Of a stretch of DNA of 64,000 nucleotides, positions 9,643 through 20,493 are shown one piece after another. Below the pieces are notes generated by a model that was given only the letters and a program-made list of their open reading frames with translations, did no database searches and was not told the origin of the DNA. The DNA is from Anthonomus grandis grandis. Taxonomy: Eukaryota > Arthropoda > Insecta > Coleoptera > Curculionidae. The stretch is taken from assembly GCF_022605725.1 (NCBI RefSeq), contig NC_065560.1, positions 21,195,052-21,259,051 of the forward strand, given 5' to 3'. Both the position numbers and the translations under genes were made by a program. Position 1 is the first letter of the stretch. Each line of letters begins with the position of its first letter.

Positions 9643-11441
9643 CTATCGATACTTGGTCCTTATCTTCTTTAGTAGCCTCTTTTGGCCGCAATGGCCTCCA
9701 AAAAGTGGGTCATTGTGGAATTTCTCTATAACTCCTTGTTTTTCTTTGTCGTCATTAATTGTTTTGGTGTCACCATATAAAAATATTTCCAAGTTGTCTA
9801 AACAATCTTGTCCTACTAATTTGAAATCATCTAATGAGCACGTGCTAAATATTTTATCATTTGTTTTTAATTTTAATTTTTGCAAATTGTTTTCACGAGC
9901 CAAAATTTGAAGCTGAGACAATGTTTTCCCTAAAGAAAGATTGCCATTGGTGAAACATATTTTGCTTTCAGCGCTGATTTTATTTTTTCCCCATTTTTCC
10001 ACAATTATCCTTAGATAATCTGGCTTAAGCGTGAATTTTACTGATGGGATTTTAAATAAATTGTAATTGTCATTGCAATTTTCTTGAATTGTTGTAGCAT
10101 GAGTTCTTGCCGAGGATTCTGCATTGTCAGCTAGGACTACTTGTTTTTTCTGTGTCATCGACCTGGTGATTGCTAAAATTCTGTGGCAGTCTAACGTCAT
10201 GTTTTTGAGATCCTCAATTGTAATTCTTGATAATGCGTCTGCTACCACTTCCCTTAACGTATTCTATTGCGAAATCATATTCTTCCAAGTCTAGTCTCAT
10301 ACGCATAAGTTTGGATGATGGATTTTTCATTGAGAATAGGTAAACTAACGGCCTATGGTCATATTTAACTAAGAAGGTTTTTCCATATAAGTAGGGTCGA
10401 AAATGGATAATTCCCCAATGTATTGCAGCTAGTTGTCGCACTTCTTTTGACGCGTCCGTTGTAAGAATAAAGGGCTTCTCAAAATCTGGATATTTCAAGA
10501 TTTGTGGATCGATGAGCATTTGCTTCAGTTTCTGGAACGACCTTTGGCATTCTTCAGTCCATAGGAACTGCGCATTCTTTTTTGTAAGCTTCCTTAAGGG
10601 TTCCGTTATTTCAGCGAAATTTTGTATAAGCCGTCGGTAGTAGTTGCAAAAACTGGTAAACCTTCTGACGTCATCACTTGATTGTGGTGTAGGGTACTTA
10701 AGAATTGCGTCATATTTCGACTCATCCGGCAAAATGCCGTCGGCATGTATTTGGTGACCTAGGAAATAGCAGTTGTTTTGGAAAAATTTACATTTAGTTG
10801 GATTTAGTTTTAAATTGAATTTTCGACAAGTGTCAAAAACGTTTCTTAAATTTTGAAGGTGATAGCCTACTGAGCATCCTATTACAATTATGTCGTCCAT
10901 GTAGAGAAAAGCCTTTTCAGGTGTTATACCGGCAAAAGCGATGCTCATCATCCTTTGGAAACTGTTTGGGCTGACTTTAAGACCAAATGGCAAACGAGTG
11001 AAGCGATAGGAAGCTGTGTTTGTGCTAAAGGTGGTGATATCTCGTGAGCTTTTTTCCAGTGGGATCTGGTAAAATCCTGATTTTAAGTCGAGTGTTGAGA
11101 ACCATTTGGCTCTTCCCAGTTGATCCAAGATATCATCGATTCTCGCTATGGGAAACTTATCAGCACAAAGTTTCTTGTTGATTTGCCTGTAGTCAATTAC
11201 AAGTCGCCATTTTTTCTCTATTGTATTGACTATTGTATTCTACTTGAGACGGCTCAATTATGTTATCCTTTAACATTTTGTCTACTTGAGAATTGATTTC
11301 GCCTATCTGGGTATGTGGTGTTCTGTAGTTTTTTATGTACACAGGGGTATCATCTGCTAGTCTTAGCTTTTGCTTATAAAAATTATTTGTAGTTAATGTA
11401 TGTGTGTCTACTGCAAAAATATCCGAAAATTCCTGACACAA
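9643..11441 (-). pseudogene. Gypsy reverse transcriptase, RNase H and integrase zinc finger
   Basis: RT N-terminal part occupies 11441-11193 (ends near KMLKDNIIEPSQ). A frameshift in a poly-A run near 11215 follows, then WRLVIDYRQINKKL and the main ORF at 11128-10214. Catalytic motif is FLYMDDIIVIG; upstream blocks are LDLKSGFYQIPL and RLPFGLKVSPNSFQ. RNase H begins FILTTDASKE but then jumps to VRQLAAIHWGII, so a segment expected between these blocks (normally ending with the acidic-residue region before LAAIHW) is missing in frame. The RNase H end and zinc-finger part is at 10248-9643 (VADALSRI ... GHCGQKRLLKKI). Confidence 0.87.
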
Positions 11442-11494
11442 GTTTATGAGGACATTCTTTACAAAATCTGCAGCGTCGGCTGTGTTTAATTCCT

Positions 11495-11848
11495 TTAGTA
11501 ACAGCTTATCTTATCTTGTTTGTTACTGTTGTTTTTGCTATCCATGTGAAAAATGTTGTAATTACATAAGTTTTGGCATTTAATTTTTGGGTTTCTGATG
11601 GTAACACTGTTGAAATTTGTATTTAGTATCCTTACAAAGGGTGATTGGCTAGATGCTATGGTGCTGGCGGTAAAAACTCCAAGGGCTATCTCCTCGTTCT
11701 GAACTACAGAGTCTTGGATCTGTTCTGGATTTATCGTTCTTCTTTTAAACAGTGAAATATCCGCTCCCGTGTCGACCAGTAACGTGACATTCTGGTAGCC
11801 TGTCATCTCTGTTTGGATGGATACAAAGTTAGACAGTGTTAGGTCCAT
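11495..11848 (-). CDS. Gypsy aspartic protease
   Basis: Short ORF with the retropepsin active site VTLLVDTGADISLFKRRTI at about residues 23-41 of 117. It lies between gag and RT. The following region to the RT start is out of frame. It is probably expressed as part of gag-pol in an intact relative. Confidence 0.8.
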   Translation of the reverse strand: MDLTLSNFVSIQTEMTGYQNVTLLVDTGADISLFKRRTINPEQIQDSVVQNEEIALGVFTASTIASSQSPFVRILNTNFNSVTIRNPKIKCQNLCNYNIFHMDSKNNSNKQDKISCY

Positions 11849-11859
11849 ATTAAAAATTT

Positions 11860-12880
11860 TTAGGAGTGCCCCAAAGGACCTTCTTGGGGTTCCTGTGGGT
11901 TTTCCTGACCGATCTCGGTGTTATATGCCCTTATATAGCGATTTGTTTGTCCTCCTCGGTGAGTTGATCGCCTGTTATTATCGTTGCCTCTTCTTTGGTT
12001 ATTATATTGATTGTTATTATATTGACGGTCATTGTAGTTATTTTGCCGCCTATTTTGATTGTAGCTGCTGTTCTGCGTATTTCCATTGTAGCGGTTGTTA
12101 TAATAATTATTATCGGGTCGGTTTGAAAATCTTTCAGTACCCCTTCTGCGAACATTATTTCTTATAGGTCTCCCCCGATAATTATTTATTTGTGTGTAGA
12201 ATACCGTACTGGTGGTGGCTTCAGTACTCACACTGACGAATTTTGTCAACGCTTCCTGCACAGTCTGGAAATTTCCAGCTTCCATTATTATCTTTGCTTT
12301 TTCGGAAGTTGCGTTTGTGACCAGAGCTTTGATGGTCGTGTTGGTGGTATATGTCTCTGCCAGTTGTTCCGGTACGCCCTCGCTAACGTATGCTGTCTTC
12401 AGCTTTTGACATAGTTCCTCTATTTCGGTAGCGTATTTTGAGTCGTTTCGCTGCTTCAAGTTAAGTAGTTTGGCTGTCACTGATGTGAGCTTTCGGGCTT
12501 GATGCCATCCTTTAGCTTTGCATGGATCAAGTCGAGACTGTTGCTATTGCCTACCAAACTTCTAGCTGTACCTATGAGTCTGGTTTTGACGTAAGCGACG
12601 GCATTAACGACGTGCGTCTCTTAAATAAACTGTGATTTCGTCCTTAATTTCAGGGTCAATTTCCTTTAAAATCGAAATAGTATATTGTCGAAATAAACTC
12701 GTTATATAATTTTATCAAATTATCTCTTACTTGAATTTTTATACTTTCTGACTGAGGTACCTTTTTCTTTAAGACTCTTTTTGATTCCCTAAATATTTCG
12801 TCTTTTAAACTTGATAACTTGGTTAAAACGTCCTCAAATGTCACTTTTACGCTACTCATAGGTAGCCAATTTAACAAATA
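11860..12880 (-). pseudogene. Gypsy gag
   Basis: N-terminal piece at 12877-12656 (MLNWLPMSSVKVTFEDVLTK) and main piece at 12480-11860. The main piece has a capsid-like segment ending about residue 100 (EAGNFQTVQEALTKFVS). It is followed by a long basic, Asn/Arg/Tyr-rich tail (NNYRGRPIRNNVRRRGTERF and onward) in place of CCHC knuckles. A frameshift or deletion lies between 12656 and 12480. A basic tail without zinc knuckles is known in some insect Gypsy lineages. Confidence 0.75.
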
Positions 12881-13304
12881 ATGTTATAATATTAAATACT
12901 AATATAAAGCTTAAATTCATTACGTATAGAAGTTTAGGATTGTTTGCTCAATGGTTCCTATTATTTGTCTATTTTTAAAATGTTTAACTAAAATCGTACT
13001 AAATTATTACCTAACTAAAAAAAATGTAATATTTATAAAGCATAACAGCTGACCTATAAATTTACTTCTACTAGAATAATACAATGTCAGCATAATTAAT
13101 TAAAAATTAATTTGTTCTGCGAACTTGACACTGTCATTACCCTGTTGCCCGTGGCTAACGACCTTTGCAAAAATGTATATTATCAGCGTTTTCTACCGCG
13201 CTTATAGGTTGATTGTTGTTGTCGAAAACGATGTGTCCAAAAAAATTCACAGCATAGGCATAAATGTACATACCAGAGGGTCAGCAGCTGTTTACTCGGT
13301 TATC

Positions 13305-13571
13305 TTATTCTCTGCCGCCTTCCTCGTGGGCTCTCGCTGGTGCTCTCAGGTAAATGCTCCTACTGATGTCTCTTTTCAAACTCCTTTGGTATAACTTTCG
13401 GACACTTAGTACAGTCAGAATAAACACGCAGCTCGTAATAATGTACAAAACGGCACGAATATCATGTGGAACTGATAGTTTTTCGTCTTCGACTATAAAG
13501 TTTGAGTTAACCACACCCGAACTGGTTACATCACTTTCTTTCGATATGGATTTTCCTATAATTACTGGTAC
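13305..13571 (-). other. Small open frame with a membrane segment in the Gypsy leader
   Basis: The frame is open from a stop near 13572 to TAA after ARAHEEGGRE at 13305, about 88 codons. It has no ATG; the first alternative start is GTG at 13514. One strong hydrophobic stretch, AVLYIITSCVFILTVLSV, is followed by the basic RKLYQRSLKRDISR. It sits between the primer site and gag. It may be chance, an exon of a spliced transcript, or a relic. Confidence 0.3.
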
Positions 13572-13668
13572 TTAGCTATTAATAGATAGACTATACTGGG
13601 TTTTGTGGTCTGCAACGGTTTTACTTCACGCACGTTTTAAACGTTCCCGAATTTGCCTTGGATCTTTA

Positions 13669-13681
13669 GGCAGGGTCGCCA
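13669..13681 (-). other. Gypsy primer-binding site (tRNA-Arg type)
   Basis: Minus strand TGGCGACCCTGCC starts directly after the 5' LTR end (..CCACA). TGGCGACC is the usual tRNA-Arg-primed start. An upstream ATG formed by the LTR/primer-site junction opens an 18-codon reading (MATLPKDPRQ...) to a TGA. Confidence 0.75.
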
Positions 13682-13880
13682 TGTGGAAAGGTGTAGTTAC
13701 CATAGGGTGTATGAAATAAGACCATAACAAGGTTTGGTAATAGACTGATTTATTGTATGCTTGATTCCACTGAATACAGTTTGGTTGTGACTCATTATAA
13801 CAATAACACAACCTCGGAACAAGGTTATAATCGAGGTTATAATAATATGACATAATATAACAAACCTTGATGGCACCAGA
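13682..13880 (-). repeat. Gypsy 5' LTR
   Basis: 199 bp, same as the 3' LTR except about seven substitutions and an extra 10 bp (gacataatat region near 13850). Its outer end reads CCAGA where the other copy has CCACA. It is followed by target duplication ACGT at 13881-13884. Confidence 0.9.
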
Positions 13881-13884
13881 ACGT

Positions 13885-14001
13885 GTAATAATGCACTGCT
13901 GCTCGTCACTGGCTCAGGCCATCGCGTCGCACCGTGAGAATATGGAGGGGGTCCCCAAGACATACTGCGGGGTCCATGCATTGTATGCAGTGGCCCAAAC
14001 A
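13885..14001 (-). repeat. Proximal part of BEL/Pao 2 3' LTR with polypurine tract
   Basis: On the minus strand, the pol end is followed by the purine-rich AAGGCCGGGGGCA, then TGTTTGGGCCACTGC, a typical LTR start at 14001. About 117 bp further the Gypsy element interrupts it. Confidence 0.55.
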
Positions 14002-14019
14002 TGCCCCCGGCCTTGGAAG

Positions 14020-15379
14020 TGTCAGCTGACAACAGGTAATGGGCACAATCTCGATATAGCTCTAGTCAAGGTTCCATCTGCAGTCCTAATGCGCGTTACT
14101 CTGGAAGCGCCATCCTTTCCCGGTATCAGTTCCAAAATATGACCCAGGCGCCACAACTCATTGTGTCTCTTCTCCCTCAGGAAGCAAGTTGTCATCCTTA
14201 ATAAGCACTAGTTGATTCTGCTCCAAATGCTCCTGAGGTTTTTTTCCACTTGGCTCTTTGTTGTAATTCAGCAATATATTCAATACTCCATCGCTTCCAG
14301 AAACCTTCATAGAGTTTTTGAAGTCGCTGGTAGTTAGTCAAACGATTTTCGCTTAAATCGAGTATAGGAGGCTCGTTTAATGTCGTAGGATTTCTCCAAG
14401 TGAGGAAATGTGCGGGAGTAAGGGTCGTCAGATCATTTGGATCTAAACTCATTGGAGATAGTGGTCGCAAATTAAGTATTAATTCAATACGAATCAGCAG
14501 CGTTTGAAAATCAAAAATGTAAGTGGAATTACTTCCCAGAACTCGCTTTAAGTGATGCTTGACCTGTTTAACTCCCGCTTCCCAAATTCCTCCAAAATGA
14601 GGGGAGTTAGCAGGGATGAAATGCCACTTAATACTCAAATTTGCTGCGAAGTCAAAAATATTTCGATTATTAATAATAAAAAATTCGGTTATCTCCTTCA
14701 GCTCTTTGTTTGCTCTAATAAAATTAGTGCCATTATCGGAAAATATTTGAGATGGTTATCTTTTCGTCTGCTTATGAATCGATTGAAAGCTTGAAGCAAA
14801 TCCGCGCACGTTAATGATGAAATAAGTTTTAAATGAATCGCTCGTGTAATAAAACAAATAAATAGAGTCACACAATATTTGAATGGTTTGCAACCTCTAC
14901 CTGGTCTGTCTTTGACAAACGACAAATGACTAACGGTCCCGCGTAATCAATTCCCACAACTAAGAATGGTGTCATTGGCCGCACACGATTGGCAGGTAAA
15001 TCCCCCATGATAGGATTAATTCTGTTGCCATTATATCGGGCACATTTATAATGCACTTTTTCACCGTCTTGCGGGCGAGATTCCTACCTGACAAAGGCCA
15101 AAACACCTCACGAATATTACAAAGAAGAGCCTGAGGTCCGACATGTAAAAGTCTACGATGTTCAAACTCAAAAATGAGCTGAGTTAGTCGATGATTGGGG
15201 GTTAGCAAGATGGAGTATTTTTTCGAATAAGGAAAATCTGAATTGCGTAACCGCCCACCTACGCGTAAAATTTTATCATTTTGATCAAATGGATGCAAGC
15301 TTAAAATTTTGCTACTATGGGGTAAAAAAACCTTTTTGTAAAATATTAATTTTGCTAGAGAATGATTCTGCTTGAGCAA
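14020..15379 (-). pseudogene. BEL/Pao 2 integrase
   Basis: Zinc-binding N-terminal part at 15379-14972 (LRVGGRLRNSDFPYSKK, HHxxC-like FEHRRLLHVGPQALLCNIRE). It is followed by the core start KDRPGRGCKPFKYCVTLFIC with FITRAIHLKLISSLT (14925-14698). The block FIPANSPHFGGIWEAGVKQV (14638-14198) carries the catalytic Glu, and the C-terminal module KDDNLLPEG...ELIPGKDGASRVTRIRTADG runs to about 14030. At least four frameshifts or stops separate these blocks. BEL/Pao integrases characteristically carry the FxPPxSPHFGGxWE motif. Confidence 0.87.
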
Positions 15380-15389
15380 TCTGTATTAG

Positions 15390-15789
15390 TCATAAGAAAC
15401 TATTATCTAATTCTTCAGAGGATAAGTTATCAACTTCGCGTTTGTCTTTACTTATTTTACAGTTAGAAATGAATCTTAAGATGTAAGCGCATGTTCGTTT
15501 CATTTTAAGAAGATTTGAAAATCTTTCAAAGGGAAAGCTAAGTTCATTTATTGATATTAAACATACTTTTCTTCTTTCTGGAAGGTCTAAATTTTTAGGA
15601 ATATAGCTGTTTGTCCAATTCCTTGTCTCGTATACTAGCCAAGAGGGCCCGTAAAAACACCTCTTTGACTCAAAGAGCCTTTTCGGTAAAAGACCGCGTG
15701 AAACAATATACAACTGCTGGATTTTCTGCAGTAGGAACATGTTTCCATACAAATCCATCGGTGAGTTTAAGCAAATTGGGGCTGGTATT
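15390..15789 (-). pseudogene. BEL/Pao 2 RNase H/connection region, left of the Copia insertion
   Basis: Eroded frame reading GLLPKRLFESKRCFYGPSWL and ERRKVCLISINELSFPFERF, corresponding to the stretch between RNase H and integrase in BEL/Pao pol (the LLSxxLWWxGPxWL type block). It ends at 15789, where the Copia LTR begins. The continuation is at 22871. Confidence 0.7.
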
Positions 15790-16003
15790 TGTTAAACAAG
15801 AAAACACAAGACTAAAGAAGAAGTTTTATTAAATTTTATAATTTACATAGAGATAGCAAAACTTTAATAATTAACGGACAACAGCTGACATGACATTAAA
15901 AAGACAAAGATACATGACACATAACAGTTAACTTAAATGTAGTACAATTACCGAGTAAAATATAGGAAGGCAGGTTTGCAAAATCTATCTGTTTATATTA
16001 ACA
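15790..16003 (-). repeat. Copia 3' LTR
   Basis: 214 bp. It is followed on the inside by the polypurine tract (minus strand GAGGGCGGG, about 16004-16013). Confidence 0.9.
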
Positions 16004-16090
16004 CCCGCCCTCAAACCTGACTTAGTAAACAAAAATAAACTTATTTTAAATATATGCCTTAATGAACGTAAAACTCAAAACATTTATTAT

Positions 16091-17917
16091 CTAACACCCA
16101 AGATTTAACATTTCTAAAAACTGATTAAACTTTTCACTTCCTAATGCCTTTGTAAATGCATCAGCGAACTGTTCAGTTGTAGAAATGTACACAATGTTAA
16201 TAACACCTTGATTAATAAAATCTAAAACAAAGTGCATTTTAACATCAATATGTTTACATCGTCTATTATCGTTTTTCAAAATTCTAAAGCAACTTTATTG
16301 TGCTCTGATTATCTTCAAACAAAGTAATAGGTAATTCTAAATCAATGTCTAAACCTTGCAACAAATTTCTTAAATAAAGCAATTTACACACGACACAAAC
16401 AGCTACAAATTCGGATTCTGTGCTGGATAAAGTCACTAAACCTGGTTTTTTCGAAGTCCAAGATATTAAATTATCAAAAAGCTTGAAACAATATCCACTA
16501 ACAGACTTTCTATCTACTGAATCATTGGCAAAATCCGAATCTGCGTGGCCTTCAAAACATTTATCAGAATAACAAAATCTCAACTTAAAGTTACTCGTAG
16601 TCTTGACATACTTTAAAACTCTTAAAATATGTTTAAAGTGCTCATCAGAAGCACAGCTCTGAAATCTACCAAAATATCCTACACTAAAACATATATCCGG
16701 TCTAGTGCCCATCATAATGTACATCAAACTTCCTAATAACTCTTTATAAGGTAACTTTGTCTTTAAATTAGGGTCTGTATTTCTTCTTAAATTCAAATTC
16801 TTTTCAATAGGGGTCTTAAATGCCTTACAGTCCTGTACATTAAACTTTTGGACTAAATTATCAATAGCTGTAACCTGATCTAAAGTTATTATTTGTTTAC
16901 TCACATTTCTAGTTATTCTAATTCCCAAAAAGTTATAATTGTCACTCAACCTTCTAACTTTAAAGTTTTCAGTGAATTTTAATGTTATGTTATTAAAAAA
17001 AGTTTCATCACTGCATGTTATGAGAATATCATCAACATAAAGTAACAAGTAACAATGCCCCTTCTGTGACACAAAAGAATATAAGCAATAGACTGACTTA
17101 GAACGTGTAAACTCTAAACCCACCATAAACTCATTAAACCTATCATTCCAAGCCTTTGGTGCTTGTTTAAGTCCATATATTGCCTTTTTTAATAAACAAA
17201 CTTTTTTTTTAAACTTTTTTGAACTTTCTAAACCCTCTGGTATTTTCATAAAAACTTTATCATTAAGATGACTATTTAAGAAAGCATTTTTCACATCATA
17301 TTGCTCTAAAAACAAGTTATAGTGATTGCAAATGGATAATAAAATTCTTAATGATGACAGTCTTGCAACTGGGGCATGAATTTGTGGATACTCACCAAAG
17401 CTTTGTTCAAACCCTCTTGCCACTAATCTGGCTTTGTAAATATGTTTACCCACAGAATTTTTCTTGACCTTAAATACCCACCTATTGTTGATAACTTCCT
17501 GATCATCCGGCCTACTTGTAATTTCCCACGTTTCATTTTCATTTAGAGCTTTCAATTCTTTATCTATAGCATTTTTCCACATATCCCAATTTCCACTTTC
17601 TTTTGCCTCAGTATAAGATTGTGGGGTATCTGAATATTCACTTAGTAATGCCAAACAACTAATTTTTACATCATAATCATCAAGTTTCTTAGGTAAACGT
17701 CTTTTTCTTGTTGGCCTCAAATTTACCTCAGTATTTTCCTCCTCAGTATCGCCAAGACTGGACATCGAGTTTGTCTTTAACTTCATGCTCATGGTTGTCT
17801 ATTTTAACTTCAGTATTACCTTTATCAGTCTGTTGTAATATCTGTTTTTCACCTACCTGTATATTTTCTTGTTCAAAAACATTTTCCTGTTCAAAAAGAT
17901 CATCTAACACATTTTAA
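16091..17917 (-). pseudogene. Copia reverse transcriptase and RNase H
   Basis: Main ORF 17792-16284 (502 aa) has the Copia RT start WDMWKNAIDKELKALNENET, the block NNRWVFKVKKNSVGKHIYKA, QYDVKNAFLNSHLNDKVFM and the catalytic LLLYVDDILITC. RNase H follows with GHADSDFANDSVDRKSVSGY and LSSTESEFVAVC. The frame breaks at 16284 (FEDNQSTIKLL) and continues at 16279-16091 (KHIDVKMHFVLDFINQGVIN, ending with stop at 16091). One frameshift near 16282 and one upstream near 17790-17910 separate it from integrase. Confidence 0.9.
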
Positions 17918-19200
17918 GTTTTATATTTAAAATTATTCTCATCAAATATTACATTTCTACTAAATACAACTTTATTCTCATCTTCTTGCCACAATTTATA
18001 CCCTGTCTCAGTATACCCAATAAATCTACACTTTAGACTTTTATCGTCTAATTTAGTTCTTAAACTATCTGGCACTCTCGAGTAAGCAATACACCCAAAA
18101 ACCCTCATATTTGAAACATTTGGCTTCTTACCTAATCACAATTCATAAGGAGTTTTTTGCTTTTCCAGATATGACTGAGTTCTATTAATAATATATGCTG
18201 CCATCAACACAGCATCTTCCCAGAAAATTTTACTCATTGATGCTTGCATGATCATTGACCTAGCCTTGTCCATTAACGTCTGATTTATCCTCTCCGCAAC
18301 ACCGTTTAGTTGTGGAGTATAAGGAGGGGTATAAACAATTTGAATTCCCTTGTTTGAACAGAATTCTAACAAGATTTTGGAGCAATACTCTCCCCCATTA
18401 TCACACTTTATCTTAGAAATCTTTTTATCACAAAAAGTCGATGTTACTTTTGCCACATAATCTTTGAAACATTCTACTACTTCACTTTTATACTCAATTA
18501 CATATACCATCAAAAACCTAGAATAATCATCTACAAATGTGACAAAATATTTATTGCCATTATAAGAAGTAGGTGTTAAAGGTCCACACACATCCGTATG
18601 TATCATTTCTAATACTCTAGTTGACCTTTCTGAATGATAAGGAAAACATTTCTGTTTACTTTTAACACATACTTCACATATTTTGTTCTGTCCAACCCTA
18701 TTTGATATTTTTAAACCGTTTACTAGATTCATGCTATCTAGCCTTAACAAGAAACTATAATTTAAATGACCATATCTTTTATGCCAAAGTTCCATGTCAT
18801 TATTAATTGACAAATTGGCTCCAAAGCCCTCAGAATATTCAAAAAATATTTTGTATAAACTACCCACTCTAATACCCTCTGCAAATACATTAATCCCCTG
18901 TTTAATGACCATTTTACAGTTTGAAAACAATATATCAAAACCAGCCTTTTCGATTGTAGAAACAGATAATAAATTAACCCTCAAACCAGGCACACATAAT
19001 ACATTTTTTAAAGTTACATTTATCTGCCTACTTCCTATTATACTAATCATTTCGATGTCACCTGTACATGTAGCTTTCATCACCTTGCCTTCTTCAGCCA
19101 GCTGAATTTCTTTTGGTTCAGGAAAGATCTTCTTTCTCACCAACACTGCCTCGTCGTTTGTATAGTGATGAGTGGCACCCTAATCAGCATACCAAATCAT
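17914..19200 (-). pseudogene. Copia protease end and integrase
   Basis: Integrase ORF at 19146-18136 has the HHCC zinc-binding domain (LWHKRYGHLNYS ... CEVCVKSKQKCFPYH) and catalytic residues in MIHTDVCGPLTPTS, KIKCDNGGEY and TPQLNGVAERINQTL. The C-terminal part is at 18108-17914 (MRVFGCIAYSRVPDSL). Just upstream the protease active site reads WYAD-stop-GATHHY: the Ser codon of D-S-G is TAG (19181-19183 region). Confidence 0.87.
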
Positions 19201-20084
19201 TTTCATCTGTTGTCCATCCCCGCCAGCATAAAAAGCCACATTCTGCCCTTGCTCGCAGCTCCTAGTCCCTTAAGCCAACCCCTCGACTACCTCCCTACTT
19301 CCAATAGCATCGTTGGCCCTTCGATCAGCACTCTTGGCCTCCATTTTATTTTTCTGCGAACACTGATTAGATTTATGACCATACTTGTGACATGTAAAAC
19401 ATTTCATACCACAAACACTTTTAAACACTTTTAAACTTGCCACATTTAAAACACTTTATGGGTTGCTTTTGAGTGGCTCCAAATAATGATGGCCTTGTTA
19501 TGATTATACTGGTCCTATTTTTATGCAGAATTCCAATAATCTGTTCTTTACGAACTCCAGTTTAAGGTCAGTCTCAGAAAGAGTCTTAATGGCAGTCGCC
19601 ACATTTTCAAATTCACTGTGCATGGTTAGTAGAAGGAAACATGACATATCTGACTCATCAAAATTGCTACCCAGATTTTTAAGCTCTCGAAAAATTCTAT
19701 CACATGCCGAAAATGGTCTTAAATGTCATTAGCACAAACATATTTCATATTAATTAGCTATTTTAGTAAATAAAACGAACAAGTACCTTTTTTACTAAAT
19801 ATACTTTCCAACTTGGTTATCATTTCATGGGCATCCTCAATTTCTTTTATGTACTCCAAATTGGAGTCTGCAACACTTTGAATAATTACCATGCAGGCTT
19901 TCCTGTTTTTCTTCTTCCATTCAGTTGTCCGAGACGCTTCAGGAACCTCCCTGAGTACATCATTCAAATCCATTGCATTTAACACCGAGTTCAATCGAAA
20001 CTTCCAATTATCAAATCCATTGCCCTTGAAAGGTACAATACCATGCCTGTTCTCGCCGTTGCTCTCCATCGCTGCTACTTCCAA
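19201..20084 (-). pseudogene. Copia gag
   Basis: N-terminal part 20084-19758 contains VPFKGNGFDNWKFRLNSVLN, the UBN2-type gag motif, then continues out of frame. A CCHC zinc knuckle CFTCHKYGHKSNQC (C-x2-C-x4-H-x4-C) lies near 19355-19400. Several stops and frameshifts lie between. Confidence 0.8.
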
Positions 20085-20155
20085 AAACTTTTCCTGACGA
20101 TTTTCCTTTAATCCTTTTACATGGCATATCCTTTAGGCTGCTCAGCCAGCGTATC

Positions 20156-20170
20156 CTGGGGCCATAACCA
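20156..20170 (-). other. Copia half-tRNA-iMet primer-binding site
   Basis: Minus strand TGGTTATGGCCCCAG just inside the 5' LTR. Drosophila copia primes with an internal fragment of initiator tRNA-Met, complementary to GGTTATGGGCCCAG. This site differs at one base. Confidence 0.7.
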
Positions 20171-20417
20171 TTGTTACACAAGAAAAGACAAGACTAAAGA
20201 AGAAGTTTTATTAAATTTTATAATTTACATAGAGAGAGCAAAACTTTAATAACCCTGGAATGGTACACTTATTTCCGACTCTGTATCTGCTACACAGGGG
20301 TACAACCGTACCCCAAATAAAACACGTCGTATTTTAGAAAAACGAAAAATTTATTCACTTATAGAAAAATAATAAAGTCTCTAAGAACACTTTTAACGCA
20401 CATCCATAATAAAATGT

Positions 20418-20493
20418 TCATGCGGCACACACTGAGCATATTTTTTTTTGATGTAGCAAACACACGAACTTTTTGCATACAGCACAGCTTACT
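20418..20493 (-). pseudogene. Displaced cysteine-rich C-terminus of the piggyBac transposase
   Basis: In the frame one base back from the main ORF the minus strand reads SCAVCKKFVC, then LLH and ICSVCAA followed by TGA. This is a C-x2-C ... C-x3-H ... C-x2-C pattern like the piggyBac cysteine-rich domain that helps recognise the transposon ends. A single-base indel in the A-rich stretch around 20490 disconnects it. Confidence 0.75.

Larger units (their letters stand above)
8069..13880 (-). mobile_element. Gypsy-family LTR retrotransposon, full length
   Basis: 5,812-bp element on the minus strand bounded by two LTRs with ends TGTGG...CCACA and a 4-bp target duplication ACGT (8065-8068 and 13881-13884). 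Order in element orientation: 5' LTR, tRNA-Arg-type primer site, leader of about 0.8 kb, gag, protease, RT, RNase H, integrase, polypurine tract, 3' LTR. No env-sized ORF lies between integrase and the 3' LTR. By eye the LTRs differ at about seven positions plus a 10-bp indel, so the insertion is not very recent. Coding regions carry several frameshifts. Confidence 0.9.

Noticed and set aside
13080..13140. Host gene in the Gypsy leader
   Set aside because: It lies between the LTRs of one element with a matching target duplication, so it is element DNA.
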